In this document: positions 34,623 to 48,472 of the stretch, piece by piece
How the letters are laid out: the number at the start of each line of letters is the position of its first letter
Numbering within the stretch: the first letter of the stretch is position 1
NCBI GenBank assembly: GCA_036785705.1
Contig: JAWUZG010000297.1
Coordinates: 699,474-763,473, forward strand
Reading direction: 5' to 3'
From: Acanthornis magna
Lineage: Eukaryota > Chordata > Aves > Passeriformes > Acanthizidae
DNA length: 64,000 nucleotides
Position numbers and translations under genes: made by a program
Notes under the pieces: generated by a model
Told to the model about the DNA's origin: nothing
What the model saw: the letters and a program-made list of their open reading frames with translations, nothing else
Database searches by the model: none

Positions 34623-37600
34623 GTTAGGTCTCAAAGTTCCTGCAGTGCTATGGTAAGGCCTGTGTGGATCCTTTGCTGAGGTCTTGGGTCTCAGCTCAGT
34701 TCTAAGTGAAGTGTTGTGTAGTTGAAGTCCAGTTCAGTTGAAATGCCCTGAACTGCTGTTCCTGCCCTAAGTTGTTGATTTGAATTTGAGTTATCAAGTG
34801 AAATGTTGCTCAAGTTGAAGTGCTCCTAAGGGAAGTGCTCTTGAGCCTTTGAGCCATGTTCTTCTTATCCTGACCCTTTCTCTTCTTTAGAGACACAGCC
34901 TCACGCACACGGACAGACAGACAGAGATAATTTGGGTTTGATTTCATTTTGGATTGATTGACTCTGGATTTTTGTTTGTTGCTTTTCCTCGCTGTGCTTT
35001 AAGCATGGTGTAAGTAGTAGAGTGAAGCTTGGCAAGGAAGCTTGTCGTGCTGTGGCTTTTCCATGAAATCTTTCTTTCCCGATAGCTTTCCTATGATTCT
35101 TGGAGTGATGTGCAAGTGCCTGTGCCATCACATCTCTTTAGCAGGGTGGAGCCACCTGGGATGTCAGCACCGAGGTGCTGGGATTGAGTGCCTGTGACAC
35201 CAGGGCTTCTGGGCAGCGTGCGGACTCCTGGCGTGTGCCTATGGCTGTCCTGGGACGGCCTGTGAGCTCAGTGTTCTTTTGAAAGCTGGATAGCTCTGGC
35301 GTGTCCCCAGGGAGTTCCTGTGCCAAGATGTGACCTGCTGGCTCTTTGGCAGCCTGGAGATGGCTGGAGTGTGCCCTGGGGGCAAGTGTGAGTGTCAGGG
35401 ACTTGCCAGCTCTTGAGGAGGATGGAGGGTGCAGGGATGTCCCCATGGAGGCCCTGTGAGTGCCTGTGAGCTGGCGGCACCTTAGCAGCGTGAGACTCGT
35501 GGGCTGTCAGCCCTGAGAGCCTGTTGAAGGCCGTGATGTGCGTGCAGAGAGGTTTGTCAAATGGGAGAGTCGTGGCATGTCCCTATGGAGCCGCTGGGGT
35601 TGTGTGTGCCCTCAGTGTTCTTGAGGAGCCTCAAGAGCCCTGGCACGGCCCCGTGGAAGCGCAGGGAGTGCCTGTGACATAGCAGCGGTGCCTGATGAGA
35701 TCAGAGGGCCCTGGGATGTCAGCTTGGAATGGCTGTGAGTGCCTGAGAGCACACGTCTGTCTCTCATGGCCGGAGAGCTGTGGCAGGTGCCGATGGTAGG
35801 TGTGTGAGTGCAGGTGAGCTCAGGGCTCTGCAGAAGGCTGCAGGCCTGTGGGCTGTGAGGCTGGAAGGCCTGGGAGTGCTTTGGAGCTGAGTGCTCTGTA
35901 GCAGTCGGGAGCCGCCTGGGAGGTTGTAGCAGGATGCTTTGGGCCGGCTGCTTTGCCTTGGAATGTGGTGCAGGCACTTGGAGCATGTGCTATTTGCAAA
36001 TGTCTCCAGGTGTCTTTCAGAGGGCCAGCGTGTGTTGTTTTGGCCTTGAATTCTGCTGGAAGTCCTTCTGGCAAGGAAGCCTGCATGAAGGTGCTGCTAG
36101 TGAGGCAAAGATTTGGCAGCTGAGCTGCTGCCGGGAGTTGCAGGCGTCTGCCTGACAGTCAGTCCCTTGAGAGTGTCAATGTGCAGTCAGTCCCCTTTCC
36201 TAGGGGAGGTTTTTCTAGCGTGTTCCTCCTTGGAGTGTGTGAGGGCTCCTGCTGGGGAAGTGGACAGCAAGCAAGGGCACTCTTGGTGGTGAAGGGAGAG
36301 AGAGCTGCCCAGGAGTGTTGGTGTGGTGAGTTACATGGAGCTCTACTTGGGAATTGGGTTTTTTTGCTTGCTGTAAGATAGGACTGCTTTCCTATTGCTT
36401 TCATAGAGTGCACTCCATTGTACTCTGTGTAGCCTCCCAGGAGTAGGTTTAGCTTTTCTATGGAGTGGTCAGTAATTGGGATTGAGTTGTCTGTGTCGAA
36501 TCACTTGTGTTAGGGAAGAGCTGCTTTTCTAGGAATAGATCAGATGGGCCATTTGTAAGTGCTGCGGGACAGAGTTACTTAAAGCACTGGCTTTAAGTGT
36601 GAGGCTGGGATTGGATGCAGCCGCCGCCAAGGCTCCTGTGTCTGAGAAGGAGTTGAGAAAGCCAAAGGCTGCTCTCTGGCCCTCGTGACTCAGTGGCCAG
36701 GCTGCTCTGGGAGCCTTTGTGTGAATCTGCCAGCACAGCAGCGACAGATGTCCCCGAGGAGCTTGTGTGAGTGCAGGTGAGATCAGAGCTCTTGAGCAGC
36801 CTGGAGAGCCTGGGGATGTGGCCACGGAGCTGCCAGGATATCTGGTGGCCTCGGGGTTCCTATGAGCAGAGGGAGCACTAAGATGTGCCCATGGCACCTG
36901 TGTAAGTGCCTGTGGCTAAAGGGCTCTTTTGCAGCCTGGAGAGCCTTGGCATGTGGCCATGAAGCCACAGTGCGTGTCTGTGACATCAGAGCACTTTGGC
37001 AGCATGGAAAGGCCTGGAATGGCTGCAGGGGCCAGAGGTGAGTGCCTGTGACATCACAGCTGTCCAGCAGCAGCAGGGAGACGGAGGGAATGTCACAGGC
37101 CATGCCCTGTGAGTTGCTGTGACAGCGTGGCTCCTTAGCAGCGTGCAGATTGCCGGGATGTTACCCTGCAGGCCCTGGCATTGCCCTTGTTGTGTGTGTT
37201 GTTTAGGAAGATAGAGAGAGCCCTGGCATGTCCCGCTGGAAGGCCAGGGAGTGGCAGTTGCAAAAGAGCTCCTTAGCACTTAGAGACACGTGGGATGTCC
37301 CCATGGAGGCACTGTGAGAGCCCGTGACCTCAGAGGTCTTTGGAAGCTGAGAGAGCCCCGGGATGCCATGGGATGTGAGCATGGGGAGCCTGTGGGCAGG
37401 TGTGATGTCCCTGCTTGTGCTGGTGCATCCCCCGCTGCCCTTTTTTCAGGCTGCAGCATGATATGAGAAATGCTGCTGAGGCCTTGGCCTTGACGAATGC
37501 AGCGGGGCTGAGATGCTGTGGAGCTTCTGAGAAACGCTGTGTGCTGCCAGGAAGTGCTGTGTTCTAAGGTGCTCCTGCTTTTTTGCTTGTTGAACAGACT

Positions 37601-38084
37601 TTGAAATTTGTTTTTGCCTGGATGGCATCACATTGGTGTTGTCCCGCGTTCAGGGAAAGCTGCCGATGAGAAGTGGGGCCAGGCTGAAGGCTTGTTGTGA
37701 CTAAAGGCCATGCCTCGGGGCCCTGTAAGCAGGGGTGCCAAAGGAGGCCCTGGCAGCTGTGCTGGGCCGCAGCAGCGGTGAGCAGCAAAGTCCCTGTGCG
37801 TGGGGCCTCTGCCAGCCGGCAGCTGTCCCGTTTGCTGCACTCGGGGCACCCGCGAAGGAGCACGGCTCCTGGGCCCCCGATCCTGCCGCTCCCCGAGGCC
37901 TCAGGCTTTGGCCGCAGAGAAGATGGCAAGGCACGTGAAAGGAGTATTTCAGTAGCTTGGAGGGGAATTTTGCCTCGTAGAGCCTCTTTGTGTGCTTGTG
38001 GGAGTGCAGGTGTGCATGCGCTCTCTGCAATGTGGGAGAGGGGCTGCTCTGGTGGATTCAGAAGTGCTTTAGGTTTGTCCCTAA
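34623..38084 (+). repeat. Unit copy 11 (3,462 bp)
   Basis: Second-family copy with private AATCACTTGTG near 36500, CTGGTGGCCTC near 36843 and GAGCACTTTGG near 36989. CTCCCCGAGGCC near 37891 is shared with copies 5, 15 and 16. Confidence 0.97.
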
Positions 38085-41000
38085 GTTAGGTCTCAAAGTT
38101 CCTGCAGTGCTATGGTAAGGCCTGTGTGGATCCTTTGCTGAGGTCTTGGGTTTCAGCTCAGTTCTAAGTGAAGTGTTGTGTAGTTGAAGTCCAGTTCAGT
38201 TGAAATGCCCTGAACTGCTGTTCCTGCCCTAAGTTGTTGATTTGAATTTGAGTTATCAAGTGAAATGTTGCTCAAGTTGAAGTGCTCCTAAGGGAAGTGC
38301 TCTTGAGCCTTTGAGCCATGTTCTTCTTATCCTGACCCTTTCTCTTCTTTAGAGACACAGCCTCACGCACACGGACAGACAGACAGAGATCATTTGGGTT
38401 TGATTTCATTTTGGATTGATTGACTCTGGATTTTTGTTTGTTGCTTTTCCTCGCTGTGCTTTAAGCATGGTGTAAGTAGTAGAGTGAAGCTTGGCAAGGA
38501 AGCTTGTCGTGCTGTGGCTTTTCCATGAAATCTTTCTTTCCCGATAGCTTTCCTATGATTCTTGGAGTGATGTAAAAGTGCCTGTGCCATCACATCTCTT
38601 TAGCAGCGTGGAGCCACCTGGGATGTCAGCACCGAGGTGCTGGGATTGAGTGCCTGTGACACCAGGGCTTCTGGGCAGCGTGCGGACTCCTGGCGTGTGC
38701 CTATGGCTGTCCTGGGATGGCCTGTGAGCTCAGTGTTCTTTTGAAAGCTGGATAGCTCTGGCGTGTCCCCAGGGAGTTCCTGTGCCAAGATGTGACCTGC
38801 TGGCTCTTTGGCAGCCTGGAGATGGCTGGAGTGTGCCCTGGGGGCAAGTGTGAGTGTCAGGGACTTGCCAGCTCTTGAGGAGGATGGAGGGTGCAGGGAT
38901 GTCCCCATGGAGGCCCTGTGAGTGCCTGTGAGCTGGCGGCACCTTAGCAGCGTGAGACTCATGGGCTGTCAGCCCTGAGAGCCTGTTGAAGGCCGTGATG
39001 TGCGTGCAGAGAGGTTTGTCAAATGGGAGAGTCGTGGCATGTCCCTATGGAGCCGCTGGGGTTGTGTGTGCCCTCAGTGTTCTTGAGGAGCCTCAAGAGC
39101 CCTGGCACGGCCCCGTGGAAGCGCAGGGAGTGCCTGTGACATAGCAGCGGTGCCTGATGAGATCAGAGGGCCCTGGGATGTCAGCTTGGAATGGCTGTGA
39201 GTGCCTGAGAGCACACGTCTGTCTCTCATGGCCGGAGAGCTGTGGCAGGTACCGATGGTAGGTGTGTGAGTGCAGGTGAGCTCAGGGCTCTGCAGAAGGC
39301 TGCAGGCCTGTGGGCTGTGAGGCTGGAAGGCCTGGGAGTGCTTTGGAGCTGAGTGCTCTGTAGCAGTCGGGAGCCGCCTGGGAGGTTGTAGCAGGATGCT
39401 TTGGGCCGGCTGCTTTGCCTTGGAATGTGGTGCAGGCACTTGGAGCATGTGCTATTTGCAAATGTCTCCAGGTGTCTTTCAGAGGGCCAGCGTGTGTTGT
39501 TTTGGCCTTGAATTCTGCTGGAAGTCCTTCTGGCAAGGAAGCCTGCATGAAGGTGCTGCTAGTGAGGCAAAGATTTGGCAGCTGAGCTGCTGCCGGGAGT
39601 TGCAGGCGTCTGCCTGACAGTCAGTCCCTTGAGAGTGTCAATGTGCAGTCAGTCCCCTTTCCTAGGGGAGGTTTTTCTAGCGTGTTCCTCCTTGGAGTGT
39701 GTGAGGGCTCCTGCTGGGGAAGTGGACAGCAAGCAAGGGCACTCTTGGTGGTGAAGGGAGAGAGAGCTGCCCAGGAGTGTTGGTGTGGTGAGTTACATGG
39801 AGCTCTACTTGGGAATTGGGTTTTTTTGTTTGCTGTAATATAGGACTGCTTTCCTATTGCTTTCATAGAGTGCACTCCATTGTACTCTGTGTAGCCTCCC
39901 AGGAGTAGGTTTAGCTTTTCTATGGAGTGGTCAGTAATTGGGATTGAGTTGTCTGTGTCGAATCATTTGTGTTAGGGAAGAGCTGCTTTTCTAGGAATAG
40001 ATCAGATGGGCCATTTGTAAGTGCTGCGGGACAGAGTTACTTAAAGCACTGGCTTTAAGTGTGAGGCTGGGATTGGATGCAGCCGCCGCCAAGGCTCCTG
40101 TGTCTGAGAAGGAGTTGAGAAAGCCAAAGGCTGCTCTCTGGCCCTCGTGACTCAGTGGCCAGGCTGCTCTGGGAGCCTTTGTGTGAATCTGCCAGCACAG
40201 CAGCGACAGATGTCCCCGAGGAGCTTGTGTGAGTGCAGGTGAGATCAGAGCTCTTGAGCAGCCTGGAGAGCCTGGGGATGTGGCCACGGAGCTGCCAGGA
40301 TATCTGGTGACCTCGGGGTTCCTATGAGCAGAGGGAGCACTAAGATGTGCCCATGGCACCTGTGTAAGTGCCTGTGGCTAAAGGGCTCTTTTGCAGCCTG
40401 GAGAGCCTTGGCATGTGGCCATGAAGCCACAGTGCGTGTCTGTGACATCAGAGCGCTTTGGCAGCATGGAAAGGCCTGGAATGGCTGCAGGGGCCAGAGG
40501 TGAGTGCCTGTGACATCACAGCTGTCCAGCAGCAGCAGGGAGACGGAGGGAATGTCACAGGCCATGCCCTGTGAGTTGCTGTGACAGCGTGGCTCCTTAG
40601 CAGCGTGCAGATTGCCGGGATGTTACCCTGCAGGCCCTGGCATTGCCCTTGTTGTGTGTGTTGTTTAGGAAGATAGAGAGAGCCGTGGCATGTCCCGCTG
40701 GAAGGCCAGGGAGTGGCAGTTGCAAAAGAGCTCCTTAGCACTTAGAGACACGTGGGATGTCCCCATGGAGGCACTGTGAGAGCCCGTGACCTCAGAGGTC
40801 TTTGGAAGCTGAGAGAGCCCCGGGATGCCATGGGATGTGAGCATGGGGAGCCTGTGGGCAGGTGTGATGTCCCTGCTTGTGCTGGTGCATCCCCCGCTGC
40901 CCTTTTTTCAGGCTGCAGCATGATATGAGAAATGCTGCTGAGGCCTTGGCCTTGACGAATGCAGCGGGGCTGAGATGCTGTGGAGCTTCTGAGAAACGCT

Positions 41001-41546
41001 GTGTGCTGCCAGGAAGTGCTGTGTTCTAAGGTGCTCCTGCTTTTTTGCTTGTTGAACAGACTTTGAAATTTGTTTTTGCCTGGATGGCATCACATTGGTG
41101 TTGTCCCGCGTTCAGGGAAAGCTGCCGATGAGAAGTGGGGCCAGGCTGAAGGCTTGTTGTGACTAAAGGCCATGCCTCGGGGCCCTGTAAGCAGGGGTGC
41201 CAAAGGAGGCCCTGGCAGCTGTGCTGGGCCGCAGCAGCGGTGAGCAGCAAAGTCCCTGTGCGTGGGGCCTCTGCCAGCCGGCAGCTGTCCCGTTTGCTGC
41301 ACTCGGGGCACCCGCGAAGGAGCACGGCTCCTGGGCCCCCGATCCTGCCGCTCCCGGAGGCCTCAGGCTTTGGCCGCAGAGAAGATGGCAAGGCACGTGA
41401 AAGGAGTATTTCAGTAGCTTGGAGGGGAATTTTGCCTCGTAGAGCCTCTTTGTGTGCTTGTGGGAGTGCAGGTGTGCATGCGCTCTCTGCAATGTGGGAG
41501 AAGGGCTGCTCTGGTGGATTCAGAAGTGCTTTAGGTTTGTCCCTAA
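38085..41546 (+). repeat. Unit copy 12 (3,462 bp), mosaic
   Basis: It returns to GGGTTTCAGC at its start, unlike copies 9-11 and 13-19, and shares GGGATGGCC near 38714 and GGTACCGATGG near 39248 with copy 8. Private variants are GAGATCATTTG near 38387 and GAGCCGTGGC near 40681. Confidence 0.97.
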
Positions 41547-44500
41547 GTTAGGTCTCAAAGTTCCTGCAGTGCTATGGTAAGGCCTGTGTGGATCCTTTGC
41601 TGAGGTCTTGGGTCTCAGCTCAGTTCTAAGTGAAGTGTTGTGTAGTTGAAGTCCAGTTCAGTTGAAATGCCCTGAACTGCTGTTCCTGCCCTAAGTTGTT
41701 GATTTGAATTTGAGTTATCAAGTGAAATGTTGCTCAAGTTGAAGTGCTCCTAAGGGAAGTGCTCTTGAGCCTTTGAGCCATGTTCTTCTTATCCTGACCC
41801 TTTCTCTTCTTTAGAGACACAGCCTCACGCACACGGACAGACAGACAGAGATAATTTGGGTTTGATTTCATTTTGGATTGATTGACTCTGGATTTTTGTT
41901 TGTTGCTTTTCCTCGCTGTGCTTTAAGCATGGTGTAAGTAGTAGAGTGAAGCTTGGCAAGGAAGCTTGTCGTGCTGTGGCTTTTCCATGAAATCTTTCTT
42001 TCCCGATAGCTTTCCTATGATTCTTGGAGTGATGTGCAAGTGCCTGTGCCATCACATCTCTTTAGCAGGGTGGAGCCACCTGGGATGTCAGCACCGAGGT
42101 GCTGGGATTGAGTGCCTGTGACACCAGGGCTTCTGGGCAGCGTGCGGACTCCTGGCGTGTGCCTATGGCTGTCCTGGGACGGCCTGTGAGCTCAGTGTTC
42201 TTTTGAAAGCTGGATAGCTCTGGCGTGTCCCCAGGGAGTTCCTGTGCCAAGATGTGACCTGCTGGCTCTTTGGCAGCCTGGAGATGGCTGGAGTGTGCCC
42301 TGGGGGCAAGTGTGAGTGTCAGGGACTTGCCAGCTCTTGAGGAGGATGGAGGGTGCAGGGATGTCCCCATGGAGGCCCTGTGAGTGCCTGTGAGCTGGCG
42401 GCACCTTAGCAGCGTGAGACTCGTGGGCTGTCAGCCCTGAGAGCCTGTTGAAGGCCGTGATGTGCGTGCAGAGAGGTTTGTCAAATGGGAGAGTCGTGGC
42501 ATGTCCCTATGGAGCCGCTGGGGTTGTGTGTGCCCTCAGTGTTCTTGAGGAGCCTCAAGAGCCCTGGCACGGCCCCGTGGAAGCGCAGGGAGTGCCTGTG
42601 ACATAGCAGCGGTGCCTGATGAGATCAGAGGGCCCTGGGATGTCAGCTTGGAATGGCTGTGAGTGCCTGAGAGCACACGTCTGTCTCTCATGGCCGGAGA
42701 GCTGTGGCAGGTGCCGATGGTAGGTGTGTGAGTGCAGGTGAGCTCAGGGCTCTGCAGAAGGCTGCAGGCCTGTGGGCTGTGAGGCTGGAAGGCCTGGGAG
42801 TGCTTTGGAGCTGAGTGCTCTGTAGCAGTCGGGAGCCGCCTGGGAGGTTGTAGCAGGATGCTTTGGGCCGGCTGCTTTGCCTTGGAATGTGGTGCAGGCA
42901 CTTGGAGCATGTGCTATTTGCAAATGTCTCCAGGTGTCTTTCAGAGGGCCAGCGTGTGTTGTTTTGGCCTTGAATTCTGCTGGAAGTCCTTCTGGCAAGG
43001 AAGCCTGCATGAAGGTGCTGCTAGTGAGGCAAAGATTTGGCAGCTGAGCTGCTGCCGGGAGTTGCAGGCGTCTGCCTGACAGTCAGTCCCTTGAGAGTGT
43101 CAATGTGCAGTCAGTCCCCTTTCCTAGGGGAGGTTTTTCTAGCGTGTTCCTCCTTGGAGTGTGTGAGGGCTCCTGCTGGGGAAGTGGACAGCAAGCAAGG
43201 GCACTCTTGGTGGTGAAGGGAGAGAGAGCTGCCCAGGAGTGTTGGTGTGGTGAGTTACATGGAGCTCTACTTGGGAATTGGGTTTTTTTGCTTGCTGTAA
43301 TATAGGACTGCTTTCCTATTGCTTTCATAGAGTGCACTCCATTGTACTCTGTGTAGCCTCCCAGGAGTAGGTTTAGCTTTTCTATGGAGTGGTCAGTAAT
43401 TGGGATTGAGTTGTCTGTGTCGAATCATTTGTGTTAGGGAAGAGCTGCTTTTCTAGGAATAGATCAGATGGGCCATTTGTAAGTGCTGCGGGACAGAGTT
43501 ACTTAAAGCACTGGCTTTAAGTGTGAGGCTGGGATTGGATGCAGCCGCCGCCAAGGCTCCTGTGTCTGAGAAGGAGTTGAGAAAGCCAAGGGCTGCTCTC
43601 TGGCCCTCGTGACTCAGTGGCCAGGCTGCTCTGGGAGCCTTTGTGTGAATCTGCCAGCACAGCAGCGACAGATGTCCCCGAGGAGCTTGTGTGAGTGCAG
43701 GTGAGATCAGAGCTCTTGAGCAGCCTGGAGAGCCTGGGGATGTGGCCACGGAGCTGCCAGGATATCTGGTGACCTCGGGGTTCCTATGAGCAGAGGGAGC
43801 ACTAAGATGTGCCCATGGCACCTGTGTAAGTGCCTGTGGCTAAAGGGCTCCTTTTGCAGCCTGGAGAGCCTTGGCATGTGGCCATGAAGCCACAGTGCGT
43901 GTCTGTGACATCAGAGCGCTTTGGCAGCATGGAAAGGCCTGGAATGGCTGCAGGGGCCAGAGGTGAGTGCCTGTGACATCACAGCTGTCCAGCAGCAGCA
44001 GGGAGACGGAGGGAATGTCACAGGCCATGCCCTGTGAGTTGCTGTGACAGCGTGGCTCCTTAGCAGCGTGCAGATTGCCGGGATGTTACCCTGCAGGCCC
44101 TGGCATTGCCCTTGTTGTGTGTGTTGTTTAGGAAGATAGAGAGAGCCCTGGCATGTCCCGCTGGAAGGCCAGGGAGTGGCAGTTGCAAAAGAGCTCCTTA
44201 GCACTTAGAGACACGTGGGATGTCCCCATGGAGGCACTGTGAGAGCCCGTGACCTCAGAGGTCTTTGGAAGCTGAGAGAGCCCCGGGATGCCATGGGATG
44301 TGAGCATGGGGAGCCTGTGGGCAGGTGTGATGTCCCTGCTTGTGCTGGTGCATCCCCCGCTGCCCTTTTTTCAGGCTGCAGCATGATATGAGAAATGCTG
44401 CTGAGGCCTTGGCCTTGACGAATGCAGCGGGGCTGAGATGCTGTGGAGCTTCTGAGAAACGCTGTGTGCTGCCAGGAAGTGCTGTGTTCTAAGGTGCTCC

Positions 44501-45009
44501 TGCTTTTTTGCTTGTTGAACAGACTTTGAAATTTGTTTTTGCCTGGATGGCATCACATTGGTGTTGTCCCGCGTTCAGGGAAAGCTGCCGATGAGAAGTG
44601 GGGCCAGGCTGAAGGCTTGTTGTGACTAAAGGCCATGCCTCGGGGCCCTGTAAGCAGGGGTGCCAAAGGAGGCCCTGGCAGCTGTGCTGGGCCGCAGCAG
44701 CGGTGAGCAGCAAAGTCCCTGTGCGTGGGGCCTCTGCCAGCCGGCAGCTGTCCCGTTTGCTGCACTCGGGGCATCCGCGAAGGAGCACGGCTCCTGGGCC
44801 CCCGATCCTGCCGCTCCCGGAGGCCTCAGGCTTTGGCCGCAGAGAAGATGGCAAGGCACGTGAAAGGAGTATTTCAGTAGCTTGGAGGGGAATTTTGCCT
44901 CGTAGAGCCTCTTTGTGTGCTTGTGGGAGTGCAGGTGTGCATGCGCTCTCTGCAATGTGGGAGAGGGGCTGCTCTGGTGGATTCAGAAGTGCTTTAGGTT
45001 TGTCCCTAA
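41547..45009 (+). repeat. Unit copy 13 (3,463 bp)
   Basis: An extra C gives GGGCTCCTTTTGC near 43850, shared only with copy 14. It reverts to GCATCCGCG (near 44771), where copies 6-12 have GCACCCGCG. Confidence 0.97.
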
Positions 45010-48000
45010 GTTAGGTCTCAAAGTTCCTGCAGTGCTATGGTAAGGCCTGTGTGGATCCTTTGCTGAGGTCTTGGGTCTCAGCTCAGTTCTAAGTGAAGTG
45101 TTGTGTAGTTGAAGTCCAGTTCAGTTGAAATGCCCTGAACTGCTGTTCCTGCCCTAAGTTGTTGATTTGAATTTGAGTTATCAAGTGAAATGTTGCTCAA
45201 GTTGAAGTGCTCCTAAGGGAAGTGCTCTTGAGCCTTTGAGCCATGTTCTTCTTATCCTGACCCTTTCTCTTCTTTAGAGACACAGCCTCACGCACACGGA
45301 CAGACAGACAGAGATAATTTGGGTTTGATTTCATTTTGGATTGATTGACTCTGGATTTTTGTTTGTTGCTTTTCCTCGCTGTGCTTTAAGCATGGTGTAA
45401 GTAGTAGAGTGAAGCTTGGCAAGGAAGCTTGTCGTGCTGTGGCTTTTCCATGAAATCTTTCTTTCCCGATAGCTTTCCTATGATTCTTGGAGTGATGTGC
45501 AAGTGCCTGTGCCATCACATCTCTTTAGCAGGGTGGAGCCACCTGGGATGTCAGCACCGAGGTGCTGGGATTGAGTGCCTGTGACACCAGGGCTTCTGGG
45601 CAGCGTGCGGACTCCTGGCGTGTGCCCATGGCTGTCCTGGGACGGCCTGTGAGCTCAGTGTTCTTTTGAAAGCTGGATAGCTCTGGCGTGTCCCCAGGGA
45701 GTTCCTGTGCCAAGATGTGACCTGCTGGCTCTTTGGCAGCCTGGAGATGGCTGGAGTGTGCCCTGGGGGCAAGTGTGAGTGTCAGGGACTTGCCAGCTCT
45801 TGAGGAGGATGGAGGGTGCAGGGATGTCCCCATGGAGGCCCTGTGAGTGCCTGTGAGCTGGCGGCACCTTAGCAGCGTGAGACTCGTGGGCTGTCAGCCC
45901 TGAGAGCCTGTTGAAGGCCGTGATGTGCGTGCAGAGAGGTTTGTCAAATGGGAGAGTCGTGGCATGTCCCTATGGAGCCGCTGGGGTTGTGTGTGCCCTC
46001 AGTGTTCTTGAGGAGCCTCAAGAGCCCTGGCACGGCCCCGTGGAAGCGCAGGGAGTGCCTGTGACATAGCAGCGGTGCCTGATGAGATCAGAGGGCCCTG
46101 GGATGTCAGCTTGGAATGGCTGTGAGTGCCTGAGAGCACACGTCTGTCTCTCATGGCCGGAGAGCTGTGGCAGGTGCCGATGGTAGGTGTGTGAGTGCAG
46201 GTGAGCTCAGGGCTCTGCAGAAGGCTGTAGGCCTGTGGGCTGTGAGGCTGGAAGGCCTGGGAGTGCTTTGGAGCTGAGTGCTCTGTAGCAGTCGGGAGCC
46301 GCCTGGGAGGTTGTAGCAGGATGCTTTGGGCCGGCTGCTTTGCCTTGGAATGTGGTGCAGGCACTTGGAGCATGTGCTATTTGCAAATGTCTCCAGGTGT
46401 CTTTCAGAGGGCCAGCGTGTGTTGTTTTGGCCTTGAATTCTGCTGGAAGTCCTTCTGGCAAGGAAGCCTGCATGAAGGTGCTGCTAGTGAGGCAAAGATT
46501 TGGCAGCTGAGCTGCTGCCGGGAGTTGCAGGCGTCTGCCTGACAGTCAGTCCCTTGAGAGTGTCAATGTGCAGTCAGTCCCCTTTCCTAGGGGAGGTTTT
46601 TCTAGCGTGTTCCTCCTTGGAGTGTGTGAGGGCTCCTGCTGGGGAAGTGGACAGCAAGCAAGGGCACTCTTGGTGGTGAAGGGAGAGAGAGCTGCCCAGG
46701 AGTGTTGGTGTGGTGAGTTACATGGAGCTCTACTTGGGAATTGGGTTTTTTTGTTTGCTGTAATATAGGACTGCTTTCCTATTGCTTTCATAGAGTGCAC
46801 TCCATTGTACTCTGTGTAGCCTCCCAGGAGTAGGTTTAGCTTTTCTATGGAGTGGTCAGTAATTGGGATTGAGTTGTCTGTGTCGAATCATTTGTGTTAG
46901 GGAAGAGCTGCTTTTCTAGGAATAGATCAGATGGGCCATTTGTAAGTGCTGCGGGACAGAGTTACTTAAAGCACTGGCTTTAAGTGTGAGGCTGGGATTG
47001 GATGCAGCCGCCGCCAAGGCTCCTGTGTCTGAGAAGGAGTTGAGAAAGCCAAGGGCTGCTCTCTGGCCCTCGTGACTCAGTGGCCAGGCTGCTCTGGGAG
47101 CCTTTGTGTGAATCTGCCAGCACAGCAGCGACAGATGTCCCCGAGGAGCTTGTGTGAGTGCAGGTGAGATCAGAGCTCTTGAGCAGCCTGGAGAGCCTGG
47201 GGATGTGGCCACGGAGCTGCCAGGATATCTGGTGACCTCGGGGTTCCTATGAGCAGAGGGAGCACTAAGATGTGCCCATGGCACCTGTGTAAGTGCCTGT
47301 GGCTAAAGGGCTCCTTTTGCAGCCTGGAGAGCCTTGGCATGTGGCCATGAAGCCACAGTGCGTGTCTGTGACATCAGAGCGCTTTGGCAGCATGGAAAGG
47401 CCTGGAATGGCTGCAGGGGCCAGAGGTGAGTGCCTGTGACATCACAGCTGTCCAGCAGCAGCAGGGAGACGGAGGGAATGTCACAGGCCATGCCCTGTGA
47501 GTTGCTGTGACAGCGTGGCTCCTTAGCAGCGTGCAGATTGCCGGGATGTTACCCTGCAGGCCCTGGCATTGCCCTTGTTGTGTGTGTTGTTTAGGAAGAT
47601 AGAGAGAGCCCTGGCATGTCCCCCTGGAAGGCCAGGGAGTGGCAGTTGCAAAAGAGCTCCTTAGCACTTAGAGACACGTGGGATGTCCCCATGGAGGCAC
47701 TGTGAGAGCCCGTGACCTCAGAGGTCTTTGGAAGCTGAGAGAGCCCCGGGATGCCATGGGATGTGAGCATGGGGAGCCTGTGGGCAGGTGTGATGTCCCT
47801 GCTTGTGCTGGTGCATCCCCCGCTGCCCTTTTTTCAGGCTGCAGCATGATATGAGAAATGCTGCTGAGGCCTTGGCCTTGACGAATGCAGCGGGGCTGAG
47901 ATGCTGTGGAGCTTCTGAGAAACGCTGTGTGCTGCCAGGAAGTGCTGTGTTCTAAGGTGCTCCTGCTTTTTTGCTTGTTGAACAGACTTTGAAATTTGTT

Positions 48001-48472
48001 TTTGCCTGGATGGCATCACATTGGTGTTGTCCCGCGTTCAGGGAAAGCTGCCGATGAGAAGTGGGGCCAGGCTGAAGGCTTGTTGTGACTAAAGGCCATG
48101 CCTCGGGGCCCTGTAAGCAGGGGTGCCAAAGGAGGCCCTGGCAGCTGTGCTGGGCCGCAGCAGCGGTGAGCAGCAAAGTCCCTGTGCGTGGGGCCTCTGC
48201 CAGCCGGCAGCTGTCCCGTTTGCTGCACTCGGGGCATCCGCAAAGGAGCACGGCTCCTGGGCCCCCGATCCTGCCGCTCCCGGAGGCCTCAGGCTTTGGC
48301 CGCAGAGAAGATGGCAAGGCACGTGAAAGGAGTATTTCAGTAGCTTGGAGGGGAATTTTGCCTCGTAGAGCCTCTTTGTGTGCTTGTGGGAGTGCAGGTG
48401 TGCATGCGCTCTCTGCAATGTGGGAGAGGGGCTGCTCTGGTGGATTCAGAAGTGCTTTAGGTTTGTCCCTAA
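45010..48472 (+). repeat. Unit copy 14 (3,463 bp)
   Basis: It shares the extra C of copy 13 (near 47312) and the CCGCAAAGG variant of copies 1 and 17. Private variants are GTGCCCATGGCTG near 45624 and GTCCCCCTGG near 47618. Confidence 0.97.
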
